Shown in pieces: positions 51,355-59,548 of a stretch of 64,000 bases of DNA. Origin of the DNA: UBA10649 sp965227045 (GTDB taxonomy: Bacteria; Actinomycetota; Actinomycetes; S36-B12); contig OZ245718.1 of NCBI GenBank assembly GCA_965227045.1, forward strand, positions 1,364,001-1,428,000, in the 5' to 3' direction. A program made the position numbers and the translations under genes. Positions within the stretch are counted from its first letter, which is position 1, and every line of letters starts with the position of its first letter. A model generated the notes under the pieces. It saw nothing but the letters and a program-made list of their open reading frames with translations, did no database searches and was not told where the DNA came from.

Positions 51355-53778
51355 ATGCTCAGCACCGTTCCACGTTCGCGGCGCCGATCCCTGCCCGCGC
51401 GCCTGATCTTCCTCATGCTCGCGAGCGCGATGGCGGTGCTCGGCCTGGCCGTCGCGGCTCCTCCCGCGTCGGCAGCCAGTGTTCCGATCGCCAATGCGTC
51501 CTTGTCGTGGAAGATCAGCGACTACGCATTCGGCCCGGCCGTCAACAGCCTCACCCAGACGCAGGCCGTCTCAGGCAACGTGACCAAGGAGTCCGGCAGC
51601 TGGGTGTTCACCGGCGGCACCGGGACCTACGACCCGGCAACCGGGGCCACCGCCCTCAATTACACCGGCGCGATCGACCTCGGCAACACCGGATTCGGCA
51701 ACTTCACCATCCGGGTGTCGAACCCGGTTGTCACCGTGACAAGTGGCGGAGCCGGCGCGGTCACGGCGGACATCGCCGTGCGCCAGTCCGGCGCATCGAC
51801 CTTCGACGCGGCTACCACCGGAGTTCAGCTCGTCACCATCTCCGCCGTGCCCAACGCGACGACCTGGACGGTCACCCCGCGATGGGACGGCGTCGGCACC
51901 GAGGGCAGCATCAGCGCCGGCGTTCCGCTCGCCGGCCGTCAGTTCTCGCAGTCGTTGCTGGATGCACTGCCCAGCAGCATGCGGTCCTTCTTCTACGCAA
52001 CCAGCGCCACCGGCAGCAACCTGACCAAGCCGCCCGCGCCGGTGACCGTCAACCTCAACACGACGCCGCAGCCCGTGCTCGCTGCGTCGTTGTCGTGGAA
52101 GATCAGCGACTACGCGTTCGGCCCGGCCGTCAACAGCCTCACCCAGACGCAGGCCGTCTCGGGCAACGTGACCAAGGAGTCCGGCAGCTGGGTGTTCACC
52201 GGCGGCACGGGCACCTACGACCCGGCAACCGGGGCCACGACCGTGACCTACAGCGGCACGATCACCCTGGGGAACACCGGATTCGGCAACTTCTCGATCC
52301 GAGTGTCGAACCCCGTCATCACGGTCGCGAGCGGCGGAGCGGGCACGGTCACGGCGGACATCGCCGTGCGCCAGTCCGGCGCGTCGACCTTCGACGCCGC
52401 CACCACCGGAGTTCAGCTCGTCACCATCTCCGCCGTGCCCAACGCGACGACCTGGACGGTCACCCCGCCATGGGACGGCGTCGGCACCGAGGGCAGCATC
52501 AGCGCCGGCGTGCCGCTCGCCGGCCGCCAGTTCTCGCAAACACTGCTGGACGCACTGCCCAGCAGCATGCGGTCCTTCTTCTACGCAACCAGCGCCACCG
52601 GCAGCAACCTCACCAAGCCACCGGCGCCCGTCACCGTTAACCTGGCCGGCAGTTCCGGCGGCAGCGGATCCACCCCGACTCCGCCGTTCTCCGGTGATCT
52701 CGGCGGCGGCTCGGGCGTCCCGACGGTCTCGGCCGCCGCGACTGCGCGGCCGGTCGTGTCTGGCAGTCTCGACTGGGGAATCAAGGGCGGTTTCTACTCG
52801 TACATCACGGGCGGAATTGCGAGCGGCACGGCCAACGGCGAGAACGGTGCGACGTCCAACGGCAACGGCACTTTCAAGTTCCCGGCAACCGGAGGCTCAT
52901 GGGATCCCGCGACGAACACCGGAGTGCTCAACTTCGGCGGCTCGGTGCACTACGTCGGACACTCTGGCGCGCTCGACATGACCGTGTCGAACCCCCAGCT
53001 GCACTTCACGAGCGGCGGAAGCGTGCTGTACGCGAGCCTGTCGTCCAAGAGCCTGTCGTCGGGCGTGATGCAGAGCTTCAACGGCGCCATGGGAACGATC
53101 AGCGGAATGCCCAGCCTCAGCGGCAGCCTCCTGACGCTCAGCGGCCTGGGTGTCACCCTGTCGGCTGATGCGGCACCCGCGTTCGCCGGGTTCTACGCGG
53201 CCGGAGAAGGTCTCGACGCCCTCAACGGTACGGACACGCTCGGTGCAGCGGGCTCGAGCGGTGGGACCTCCACGGGAACCACGACCGGCACGGGAACTGG
53301 CGCAGGTACCGGAACCGGTACTGGCGCCGGCACGGGGACGGGATCTGGCCCCGGCGCAGGTACCGGCGCCGGTTCGTCGTCGACGACGCCGCTGTTCACG
53401 CCGACGGGAAGCAACACCAACCCGGCGACGGCGATCGTGGTCTCACCGACCGTAACCGTCGTTCCGCAGCGGGTGGCAAACAACACCGAGGTGACCGAGG
53501 TCGTCCGACCGCCGGCGGTCAAGCTGACGAACGCACCGGTGGTGCGTGCAGAGGCGGGCGACGTTGTTCAGCCCGAGGTCAGCGGACTGCCGAAGCGCAC
53601 CAAGGTCGACGCGTTCATCGTCGTCGACGGGAAGCGCGTCTTCCTGGCAGAGCTCACTACTGACAAGAATGGCGACGTCACACTGCCGGCCCTGCTGCTC
53701 AAGAAAAAGGGCACCTACAACGTCGGCGTCGAACTGCCGAACGGATCGGTGCGCTGGATCAAGATCACCACTTCTTAG
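51355..53778 (+). CDS. htaA: HtaA-domain heme-binding surface protein with three HtaA domains
   Basis: An 807-residue exported protein. Signal peptide about 1-41 (ASAAS). Two almost identical HtaA domains (about 48-235 and 244-431), each starting SLSWKISDYAF, are followed by a more distant one (about 468-625, SLDWGIKGGFYSYITGG). A Gly/Thr repeat linker (about 640-680) leads to a beta-rich C-terminal part. No membrane helix or LPxTG is seen at the end. In corynebacteria HtaA takes heme from hemoglobin and passes it to HmuTUV; that transporter is not encoded nearby. Iron boxes upstream fit heme/iron acquisition. Confidence 0.88.
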   Translation: MLSTVPRSRRRSLPARLIFLMLASAMAVLGLAVAAPPASAASVPIANASLSWKISDYAFGPAVNSLTQTQAVSGNVTKESGSWVFTGGTGTYDPATGATALNYTGAIDLGNTGFGNFTIRVSNPVVTVTSGGAGAVTADIAVRQSGASTFDAATTGVQLVTISAVPNATTWTVTPRWDGVGTEGSISAGVPLAGRQFSQSLLDALPSSMRSFFYATSATGSNLTKPPAPVTVNLNTTPQPVLAASLSWKISDYAFGPAVNSLTQTQAVSGNVTKESGSWVFTGGTGTYDPATGATTVTYSGTITLGNTGFGNFSIRVSNPVITVASGGAGTVTADIAVRQSGASTFDAATTGVQLVTISAVPNATTWTVTPPWDGVGTEGSISAGVPLAGRQFSQTLLDALPSSMRSFFYATSATGSNLTKPPAPVTVNLAGSSGGSGSTPTPPFSGDLGGGSGVPTVSAAATARPVVSGSLDWGIKGGFYSYITGGIASGTANGENGATSNGNGTFKFPATGGSWDPATNTGVLNFGGSVHYVGHSGALDMTVSNPQLHFTSGGSVLYASLSSKSLSSGVMQSFNGAMGTISGMPSLSGSLLTLSGLGVTLSADAAPAFAGFYAAGEGLDALNGTDTLGAAGSSGGTSTGTTTGTGTGAGTGTGTGAGTGTGSGPGAGTGAGSSSTTPLFTPTGSNTNPATAIVVSPTVTVVPQRVANNTEVTEVVRPPAVKLTNAPVVRAEAGDVVQPEVSGLPKRTKVDAFIVVDGKRVFLAELTTDKNGDVTLPALLLKKKGTYNVGVELPNGSVRWIKITTS
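51499..52643 (+). repeat. 588-base tandem duplication within htaA
   Basis: The segments 51499-52055 and 52087-52643 are near-identical in DNA, including third codon positions, at an offset of 588 bases (196 codons). They encode the first two HtaA domains. The similarity points to recent duplication or gene conversion. Confidence 0.9.
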
Positions 53779-54066
53779 CGCCGCGCACCAGCACAGGTCG
53801 ATCGCATCACAACGGAGCGGTTGTCCTGGCTAAACCTTGAAGTTGTTTCGGATTTTACCTCGCTGACTTTGCATTGGGTGCGTGCTGTGTGATCCTCGAA
53901 TAAGTCGGGCACGAGATCATTTCGTGCGATTCCGACGGTCAGGGGTTGCTGCCGCGCAATGCGGCGATCGGCGGGGCGTTTGCCTCGCAGTCCACATGTC
54001 TTAGTCCGGCAACTCTCACGCGTAGGCGGTTGAGGTCGCCGTCCGCCTATCCGAGAGTGAACAGCC
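53779..54066. other. 288-base intergenic leader with structure, no gene
   Basis: No reading frame looks coding. The stretch is less G/C-rich at 53820-53880 (a likely promoter area). It holds small hairpins such as CTGCCGC-GCAAT-GCGGCG (about 53949) and GGGCACGA-GATCATT-TCGTGCG (about 53907), then the nested stem listed separately. I do not recognise a known riboswitch class. Confidence 0.6.
54012..54058 (+). promoter_or_regulatory. nested hairpin covering the ribosome site of the ice-binding-type gene
   Basis: ACTCTC (54012-54017) pairs with GAGAGT (54053-54058) and TAGGCGG (54023-54029) with CCGCCTA (54043-54049). The GAGAG in the outer stem is the likely ribosome-binding site for the ATG at 54067, so folding would hide it. 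Confidence 0.55.
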
Positions 54067-55152
54067 ATGTCCACGAAAAGCACAGCGTCAAATCGCACCT
54101 TCCGACGACGCATCATCGCCAGTTCAGCGGTTTGCTCCGCAGTAGTCGCCGCCATCGTCGTCGCCAGTGCAGGCGGAGCCCAGGCCGCAGTGTCTGTGGG
54201 CCTCGGCACTGCTGACGGCTTCGCGGTTCTCGCGGGCGCCGGCATTACCAACACGGGCGCAACCACGATCACCGGCGACATCGGCACCTTCCCCACGACG
54301 ACGGTCACCGATGCGGGTGCGTTGACGATCAGCGGCGTCAACCACGGTGGCGACGCGGTCACACAGAATGCGAAGAACGACCTCACGACGGCGTACAACA
54401 ACGCCGCCGGCCAGGCGTCTGACGCGGCGATCGTTGCCGACCTCGCGGGTTCGACGCTTGTCTCAGGCGTGTACACCGCTGCGACCACCATGGGCCTGAC
54501 CGGGACGGTCACCCTCGACGGCGCGGGCAATGCGGACGCGGTCTTCATCTTCCAGGCCGGTACGAGTCTTACCACCGGTGCTGGCAGTCGTGTACAGCTC
54601 ACCAACGGTGCCCAGGCATGCAACGTGTTCTGGCAACTCGGATCGTCGGCAACGCTCGGGACAGGTACGGCGTTCGTGGGAACGATCATGGCGAGCACGT
54701 CGATCACGCTCACTACTGGCGCGACGCTGCAGGGCCGAGCCCTCGCTGGGTCGGGAGCCGTGACGCTCGACAGCAACGTCATCACGCGCGCAACCTGCGC
54801 GACCAGCGGTGTAGCCGCATATGCCGCGAACGTCGGGCCAGGAGCTCAAGGCCTCGTCTGCCCATGGGGCGGTCAATTTGACGGAGTGGGCCTGTGCCTA
54901 GGTACCGGCACGACTTCGCTCAGCAACCCGGTAAGCGTCGCTGCGACGTCGTCGTCGACACCGACTCCGACACCCGGCGCAAGCGGCACGACCGGTGCCC
55001 CGGCGACACCTCGGCCGAGCGCGACTCGACCCGCGCGGCCAACCACCCCGGCATCTAGGCCCCCGTCAGGCGGAGCAAGCCCTTCGACACCGGCGAGCAC
55101 GCCGCCGCAAGTCACCTCAACTCCGTCCGGCGGCGTCGACTCTGGGAGCTAG
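54067..55152 (+). CDS. ice-binding-like (DUF3494) secreted protein
   Basis: A 361-residue exported protein. Signal peptide about 1-41 (GGAQAA). Residues 45-245 form the DUF3494 beta-solenoid: GFAVLAGAGITNTGATTITG, a YNNAAG helix, DAVFIFQAGTSL and LQGRALAGSGAVTLD are all typical. A short Cys-containing domain (to about 285) and a Ser/Thr/Pro tail follow; there is no LPxTG or helix at the end. In this family some members bind ice and many are adhesins. It is followed six bases later by a class F sortase, which suggests a surface role. Confidence 0.9.
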   Translation: MSTKSTASNRTFRRRIIASSAVCSAVVAAIVVASAGGAQAAVSVGLGTADGFAVLAGAGITNTGATTITGDIGTFPTTTVTDAGALTISGVNHGGDAVTQNAKNDLTTAYNNAAGQASDAAIVADLAGSTLVSGVYTAATTMGLTGTVTLDGAGNADAVFIFQAGTSLTTGAGSRVQLTNGAQACNVFWQLGSSATLGTGTAFVGTIMASTSITLTTGATLQGRALAGSGAVTLDSNVITRATCATSGVAAYAANVGPGAQGLVCPWGGQFDGVGLCLGTGTTSLSNPVSVAATSSSTPTPTPGASGTTGAPATPRPSATRPARPTTPASRPPSGGASPSTPASTPPQVTSTPSGGVDSGS

Positions 55153-55158
55153 TCGATC

Positions 55159-55737
55159 GTGCGCACCCGCTACGGGATCGCGATGATCCTCGCTGGCACG
55201 GCAGTTGTGCTCGCCTTGCCAGTCACGACACTGAACGTAGGTGCAGCGACGGAGCGCCCGCTGGCCAGGACGCAGTTGGCACGACCGGCGCAACTGCGCG
55301 TTCCGGCCGCGGGCGTCAATGCCGCGGTCGTGCCGCTCGGGCTCAAGACTGATCACAGCCTCCAGGTCCCCGCGAATGCGTGGACGACCGGCTGGTTCGC
55401 CGGCTCGCCGCGTCCCGGGATGACCGGGCCTGCGGTCATCGTTGGACACGTGCACTACAACGGTCAGGACGGCGTGTTCGCCAACCTCGCCTCGCTGGTG
55501 TACGGGGACCGGATCGTCGTCGTCACGGCGAACGGTGCGCGCGAAGTCTTTCGGGTTACGCGCGTCTCCCGGTTCCTCAAGGCCCACTTTCCCTCAGAGC
55601 TCGTCTACGGGGACGTCAGCAGCCCGCAGCTGCGGTTGATCACCTGCGACGGCTACGACGCACGAGGGAACGTGTACAACGACAACCTTGTCGTCTTCGC
55701 GATGCTCGTAGCCTCGATGGCTAGACCGTCAGTCTGA
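55159..55737 (+). CDS. class F sortase
   Basis: A 192-residue membrane-bound or exported transpeptidase. One N-terminal hydrophobic segment (about 6-29) would anchor it. His97 in VGHVHYNG and Cys163 in LITCDGY are the catalytic His and Cys, and DNLVVFAML closes the domain. The residue before DN is Asn (VYNDN); whether the catalytic Arg is elsewhere requires an alignment. GTG 55159 starts six bases after the adhesin-like gene, so they share an operon. Confidence 0.85.
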   Translation: MRTRYGIAMILAGTAVVLALPVTTLNVGAATERPLARTQLARPAQLRVPAAGVNAAVVPLGLKTDHSLQVPANAWTTGWFAGSPRPGMTGPAVIVGHVHYNGQDGVFANLASLVYGDRIVVVTANGAREVFRVTRVSRFLKAHFPSELVYGDVSSPQLRLITCDGYDARGNVYNDNLVVFAMLVASMARPSV

Positions 55738-55954
55738 GAGGCAGCGCTTCACCGTCAGCCATCTGCACGACTGAGTCATGCGATCCGCCCGCGGAGATCA
55801 CCCGAACGGTCCAATCCCCCGGGATGACGTGAAACGTGAAGGAGCCAGCCTTGTCGGTGGCGACCTCGCCGACGAACTCACCCGTGCGGTCCAGCAACCG
55901 CACGTAGCAGCGCGCCGGGGACCCGTCGCGGGTCACGGTGCCGGTGATGGTCAT
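55721..55954 (-). CDS. DUF1416 protein (SseC-like)
   Basis: A 77-residue beta-sandwich protein, MTITGTVTRDGSPARCYVRL and SFTFHVIPGDWTVRV, of the carboxypeptidase-regulatory-like/DUF1416 group. In mycobacteria the same gene (sseC) sits behind the thiosulfate sulfurtransferase gene, as here, with an ATGA overlap. Its role in sulfur transfer is unknown. The 3' end overlaps the sortase gene by 17 bases. Confidence 0.88.
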   Translation of the reverse strand: MTITGTVTRDGSPARCYVRLLDRTGEFVGEVATDKAGSFTFHVIPGDWTVRVISAGGSHDSVVQMADGEALPLRLTV

Positions 55955-56814
55955 GCGGTTCCGCCGACGCTCGTTCCTGGCGCGTCACCGCGTTGCACGG
56001 GTACGCCAATCAGCGAGCCGTACTCGGTCCACGAGCCGTCGTAGTTGCGCACGTCCGGGTAGTCCAGCAACTCGTGCAGAACGAACCACGTGTGCGCTGC
56101 CCGCTCGCCGATGCGGCAGTACGTGATCACCGTCTTGTCGCCAGAGACGCCGTTGCCGTCGTAGATGGCCTTGAGGTCATCATCAGAGCGGAATGTGCCG
56201 TCGTCGTTCGCGGTCTGGGACCACGGGATGTTGATCGCGGTGGGCACGTGTCCAGCCCGCTGCGAATGCTCCTGTGGCAGGTGCGCTGGGGCCAGGAGTC
56301 GGCCGGCGTACTCGTCGGGCGAACGAGCATCGAGCAGGTCGGCGGTGCCGATCAGCTCGACGACGGCATCACGGCGCGCGCGCAGGGAGACGTCCTCGTC
56401 CGGCACGGGGTATACGACCGGGGTGCGCTCGACGACGTCGGTGGTCATCGGACGATCGTCGAGTTCCCAGAGCTTGCGCCCGCCATCGAGGATCGCGACC
56501 TTCTTGTGCCCATAGAGCTTGAGGTACCAGTACGCATACGTCGCGAACCAGTTGTTGTTGCCGCCATACAGGACGATCGTCGTGTCCGGTGAAATCCCAT
56601 GGCGCCCAAGAAGTTCGGCGAATGCGACCGGTCCGATGAGGTCTCGTCGGACCGGGTCCTGCAGGTCATTGCGCCAGTCGATGCGCACCGCGCCCTCGAT
56701 GTGTCCGTCGTCGTAGACCTCTACGTCCTCGTCAACTTCGAGCACCACGACATCCGGCCGGCTGAGGTTGCTCAGTAGCCAGTCTGCATCAACGAGCACG
56801 TCATTGCGCGACAT
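55951..56814 (-). CDS. sseA: thiosulfate sulfurtransferase (rhodanese, two domains)
   Basis: A 287-residue two-domain rhodanese. The inactive first domain (about 5-130) is followed by the second with the active loop CRIGERA, Cys233, which would carry the persulfide. The loop matches the actinobacterial CysA/SseA thiosulfate sulfurtransferases. It may supply sulfur to carrier proteins such as the MoaD-like one 100 bases upstream on the same strand. Confidence 0.93.
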   Translation of the reverse strand: MSRNDVLVDADWLLSNLSRPDVVVLEVDEDVEVYDDGHIEGAVRIDWRNDLQDPVRRDLIGPVAFAELLGRHGISPDTTIVLYGGNNNWFATYAYWYLKLYGHKKVAILDGGRKLWELDDRPMTTDVVERTPVVYPVPDEDVSLRARRDAVVELIGTADLLDARSPDEYAGRLLAPAHLPQEHSQRAGHVPTAINIPWSQTANDDGTFRSDDDLKAIYDGNGVSGDKTVITYCRIGERAAHTWFVLHELLDYPDVRNYDGSWTEYGSLIGVPVQRGDAPGTSVGGTA

Positions 56815-56915
56815 CGGGACTCCACGTGAAGGGCGGACTGCGGACGGGAACCAGCAGCCCTAACAGGCCGAGTTCGTTACCCGGCAGAAGTCGATCACGC
56901 GGCGCTTCGTCAGCA

Positions 56916-57191
56916 TTAGCCGCCCGCTACCGCGGGGATGATCGAGATGTTCGAGCCGTCCGGAGTCGGCGTCTGGAGATCCTCGAGGAAGCGCACATCG
57001 TCGTCGTTGACGTAGACATTGACGAAGCGGCGCAGCTTGCCGGAGTCGTCGAGGATGCGCGCGCCGATGCCCGGGTACTGCTCCTCCAGGTTGGTAAGCG
57101 CGGCAGACAGCGTGTCGCCGGTCACGGTCACGTCGGCCACCCCGCCGGTGTACGTGCGCAGGATGGTCGGAACCTTGACGGCAATGCTCAT
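56916..57191 (-). CDS. MoaD/ThiS-family sulfur carrier (CysO-like)
   Basis: A 91-residue ubiquitin-fold protein ending in AVAGG, the double-Gly tail that is adenylated and turned into a thiocarboxylate. FVNVYVNDDDVRFL and GSNISIIPAVAGG are family segments close to CysO of mycobacteria. Its ATG overlaps the stop of thrC (ATGA), so the two are coupled and share the SAM riboswitch. No cysM-like or Mec-type protease gene is adjacent, which argues against the standard CysO cysteine pathway here. Confidence 0.92.
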   Translation of the reverse strand: MSIAVKVPTILRTYTGGVADVTVTGDTLSAALTNLEEQYPGIGARILDDSGKLRRFVNVYVNDDDVRFLEDLQTPTPDGSNISIIPAVAGG

Positions 57192-58441
57192 CTGGTCACC
57201 TCGGCGTAAGCGGTCTCGAATTCGTCGTACGACGGTGAAATCGTAATCGTCGGTTGCGACGTGGGCGCGACCGCATCCAAGGTCTTCAGCCCGTCGCCAG
57301 TGTTCAGGAGGACCACCTCAGCCGAGGGATCGATCGAACCCTCGGCAAGCAGCTTGCGGTAGGTAGCGACGACCACTCCGCCCGCGGTCTCGGCGAATAT
57401 CCCCTCGGTGCTGGCGAGCAGCTTGATGCCCTCAACGACCTCGTCGTCCGAGACGTCGGCGATGGCGCCACCAGTACGGCGCACGACGTCGAGCGCGTAC
57501 GGCCCGTCGGCCGGGTTGCCGATGGCCAGGGACTTTGCAATGGTGTCGGGCTTGACCGGACGGATGACGTCATGGCCGGCCTTGAAGGCTGCCGATACCG
57601 GCGAGCAGCCCGTCGCCTGCGCACCGAAAATCTGGTACGGGTGGTCGGCAACGAGTCCAAGACCGATGAACTCGCCGAACGCCTTGTCGACCTTGGTGAG
57701 CAGCGAGCCGGACGCGATCGGCGAGACGACCGCGTCGGGCAGTCGCCAGCCGAGCTGCTCGGCAATCTCGAAGCCGACCGTCTTGCTGCCCTCGGCGTAG
57801 TACGGGCGCAGGTTCACGTTGACGAAGCCCCAGTCGCGGTTCGACGCGACCTCGGAGCACAGCCGGTTGACGTCGTCGTAGTTGCCGCCGATAGCGACGA
57901 GCGTTCCGCCGTAGACAGCGGTCGTCACGATCTTGCCGGCCTCGAGGTTCGAGGGCACGAACACGACAGACTTCAGCCCAGCACGCGCCGCCGCAGCCGC
58001 GACGGCATTGGCGAGGTTGCCCGTGGACGCGCAGGCGATCGTCTCGTACCCGAGACGACGCGCATTCTCAAGCGCGACGGCAACAACTCTGTCCTTGAAG
58101 GAGTGCGTCGGATTGCCTGAGTCGTCCTTGACCCAGACGGTCTTCGCACCCAGCGCGGCAGCCAGGTTGTCGGCGCGCACGAGCTTGGTCAGCCCAGGCT
58201 GGAGCCCCGGACGGCCGCCGGCACCCGGCACCACTGGCAGCAGTGCTTCGTAGCGCCACATGGAGTTGGGCCCGGCCAAGATGTCCTCGCGGGTCACGAG
58301 GGTCGGCGCGTACGCGACCTCAAGGGGACCGAAGCAGTCAACGCACACGTAACTGGCGTCGAGATCGGTGGTGGCTCCGCACTCGCGGCACTTCAGCGCG
58401 TACGCGGAACCCAGTGATGGACTGGTGGTCTGACTAGTCAT
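57188..58441 (-). CDS. thrC: threonine synthase (PLP-dependent)
   Basis: A 417-residue fold-type II PLP enzyme. The N-terminus has a zinc ribbon (Cys18, Cys21, Cys33, Cys36), and the PLP Lys is Lys116 in NPTHSFKDRV; a phosphate-binding ACASTGNLANA loop follows. The normal reaction is O-phosphohomoserine to threonine. An S-box SAM riboswitch directly precedes the ribosome site and a sulfur-carrier gene is coupled downstream, so a role in methionine/homocysteine balance, or even a changed reaction, should be considered. Confidence 0.93.
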   Translation of the reverse strand: MTSQTTSPSLGSAYALKCRECGATTDLDASYVCVDCFGPLEVAYAPTLVTREDILAGPNSMWRYEALLPVVPGAGGRPGLQPGLTKLVRADNLAAALGAKTVWVKDDSGNPTHSFKDRVVAVALENARRLGYETIACASTGNLANAVAAAAARAGLKSVVFVPSNLEAGKIVTTAVYGGTLVAIGGNYDDVNRLCSEVASNRDWGFVNVNLRPYYAEGSKTVGFEIAEQLGWRLPDAVVSPIASGSLLTKVDKAFGEFIGLGLVADHPYQIFGAQATGCSPVSAAFKAGHDVIRPVKPDTIAKSLAIGNPADGPYALDVVRRTGGAIADVSDDEVVEGIKLLASTEGIFAETAGGVVVATYRKLLAEGSIDPSAEVVLLNTGDGLKTLDAVAPTSQPTITISPSYDEFETAYAEVTR

Positions 58442-58456
58442 GACGAGGCCTCTCTG

Positions 58457-58577
58457 CTCATCTTCCCTGGTTATCAGGTCGGATTTGGCACCACTTTCGG
58501 GTGGCCTCGCATGACGAGTTCACCGAAAAGGTTGCCGGGGCTTCAACGGGCCGTATCCCTCTGCCCCTCTGGATGAG
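58457..58577 (-). promoter_or_regulatory. SAM riboswitch (S-box, SAM-I/IV clan)
   Basis: Read on the minus strand it begins CTCATCC and ends GATGAG, the P1 stem, and contains the conserved GAGGGA, GGCCC-GTTGAAGCCC-CGGCAACC and GGTGCCAAATCC blocks. AGAGAGG, the ribosome site of thrC, starts two bases after P1, so control is probably at translation. SAM-I and SAM-IV cannot be told apart by eye. Confidence 0.93.
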
Positions 58578-58626
58578 GTATTCAGTTATGCCGCAGATGT
58601 AATCACATTCCACCGCGCGTCAGCAA

Positions 58627-58655
58627 ACCGCCTCCCCACGAGCCGTGAGGGCGGT
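58627..58655 (-). terminator. hairpin after the sulfotransferase gene
   Basis: ACCGCC (58627-58632) pairs with GGCGGT (58650-58655) with a mostly paired interior (CCCCACG/CGTGAGGG). It starts at the stop codon of the sulfotransferase gene. No T-run; medium confidence. Confidence 0.55.
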
Positions 58656-59545
58656 CAGGCGGGGATGGCGACGCCGGCGGCCACGAGTCGTTCGCATGCC
58701 TTCTCGTACTGGCTGTCTATCCGGGCGGTCACGTCGGCGTTGAAGTCCTGGCGCCAGCGGCCTGGGTGCATGCCGTCAGCGGTGACGTTTGCGTCGAACC
58801 ACTCGACCATCTGCGGATCAACGTCGACACCCAGAAAGGAGCACAGGCGCGCGATGACTCCGCTGCGATCGCGCACGACGAGGTCGAGCAGTTCGATCGT
58901 CAGGACGCGCCCGGGTCGGCTGCGGCCGGCCGCCTTGTGCGCGCGAAGCATTCGCTGCTCCCACTGAGAGAGTGCCTCGTAAGGGTTGTTCGGCCCGAAT
59001 GACTGGCTCGCGAACGATGCGGCGACGTCGCGGCCGTCTCGCGTGACGACGACGACAGATGACTGCGGGTAGATCGGCTCGAGTCGGTCTGCCTTGCGAG
59101 CGTTGGCAGGGGTGGTGTCGACCAGGCGCTGCGCACCCAGCCGCTCCGCAATGCGATCCATGATCTCGTAGGTGAGCCGCCGGGTCGCCAGGGTCGGATC
59201 GGTATCGAACTCGGCGAGGTACTCCCCCGTCATTCGCTCGATCTCGACGCGCGACATCGACTGGTGCAGTCCGACATTCTCGGCGCGCTCGTACCAGCGA
59301 TGCAGGATGCGGTCGACCGCCAGGCTCGCAGCCGCGTGTGCCTCGTCGGGTCCGGCATTGCCCAAAGCAACGGCGAGCGCGTCAGCGAGACCGTCGTTGC
59401 CGGCAATGAACCGAACCTCCATCGGGCGGCTCAAGGTGAGAGCAGGGTGGTGGTCGAGCAGGTGGCCGACGATGGTCGAGCCGCTGCGCCCGGTACCCCC
59501 GACCAGCACGGGACGGAGGCTGTCGTCGACGACTTCGGCGCTCAT
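58655..59545 (-). CDS. PAPS-dependent sulfotransferase family protein
   Basis: A 296-residue protein. The 5'-phosphosulfate loop is VGGTGRSGST (about 15-24) and the 3'-phosphate loop lies in VVTRDGRDVAASF. It would transfer sulfate from PAPS to an unknown lipid, sugar or protein. No PAPS synthesis genes are in the window. It lies just after the GroES-like gene on the same strand. Confidence 0.87.
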   Translation of the reverse strand: MSAEVVDDSLRPVLVGGTGRSGSTIVGHLLDHHPALTLSRPMEVRFIAGNDGLADALAVALGNAGPDEAHAAASLAVDRILHRWYERAENVGLHQSMSRVEIERMTGEYLAEFDTDPTLATRRLTYEIMDRIAERLGAQRLVDTTPANARKADRLEPIYPQSSVVVVTRDGRDVAASFASQSFGPNNPYEALSQWEQRMLRAHKAAGRSRPGRVLTIELLDLVVRDRSGVIARLCSFLGVDVDPQMVEWFDANVTADGMHPGRWRQDFNADVTARIDSQYEKACERLVAAGVAIPA

Positions 59546-59548
59546 CGG

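Noticed and set aside
51499..52643. CRISPR-like repeat
   Set aside because: The repeats are long, coding and only two; they are protein domains.
53860..54066. Known c-di-GMP or c-di-AMP riboswitch before the ice-binding-type gene
   Set aside because: The conserved bases of those classes were not found; only generic hairpins are visible.
56916..57191. Classical CysO-CysM-Mec cysteine pathway
   Set aside because: Neither a cysM-like gene nor a JAMM protease gene is adjacent; the partner here is thrC.
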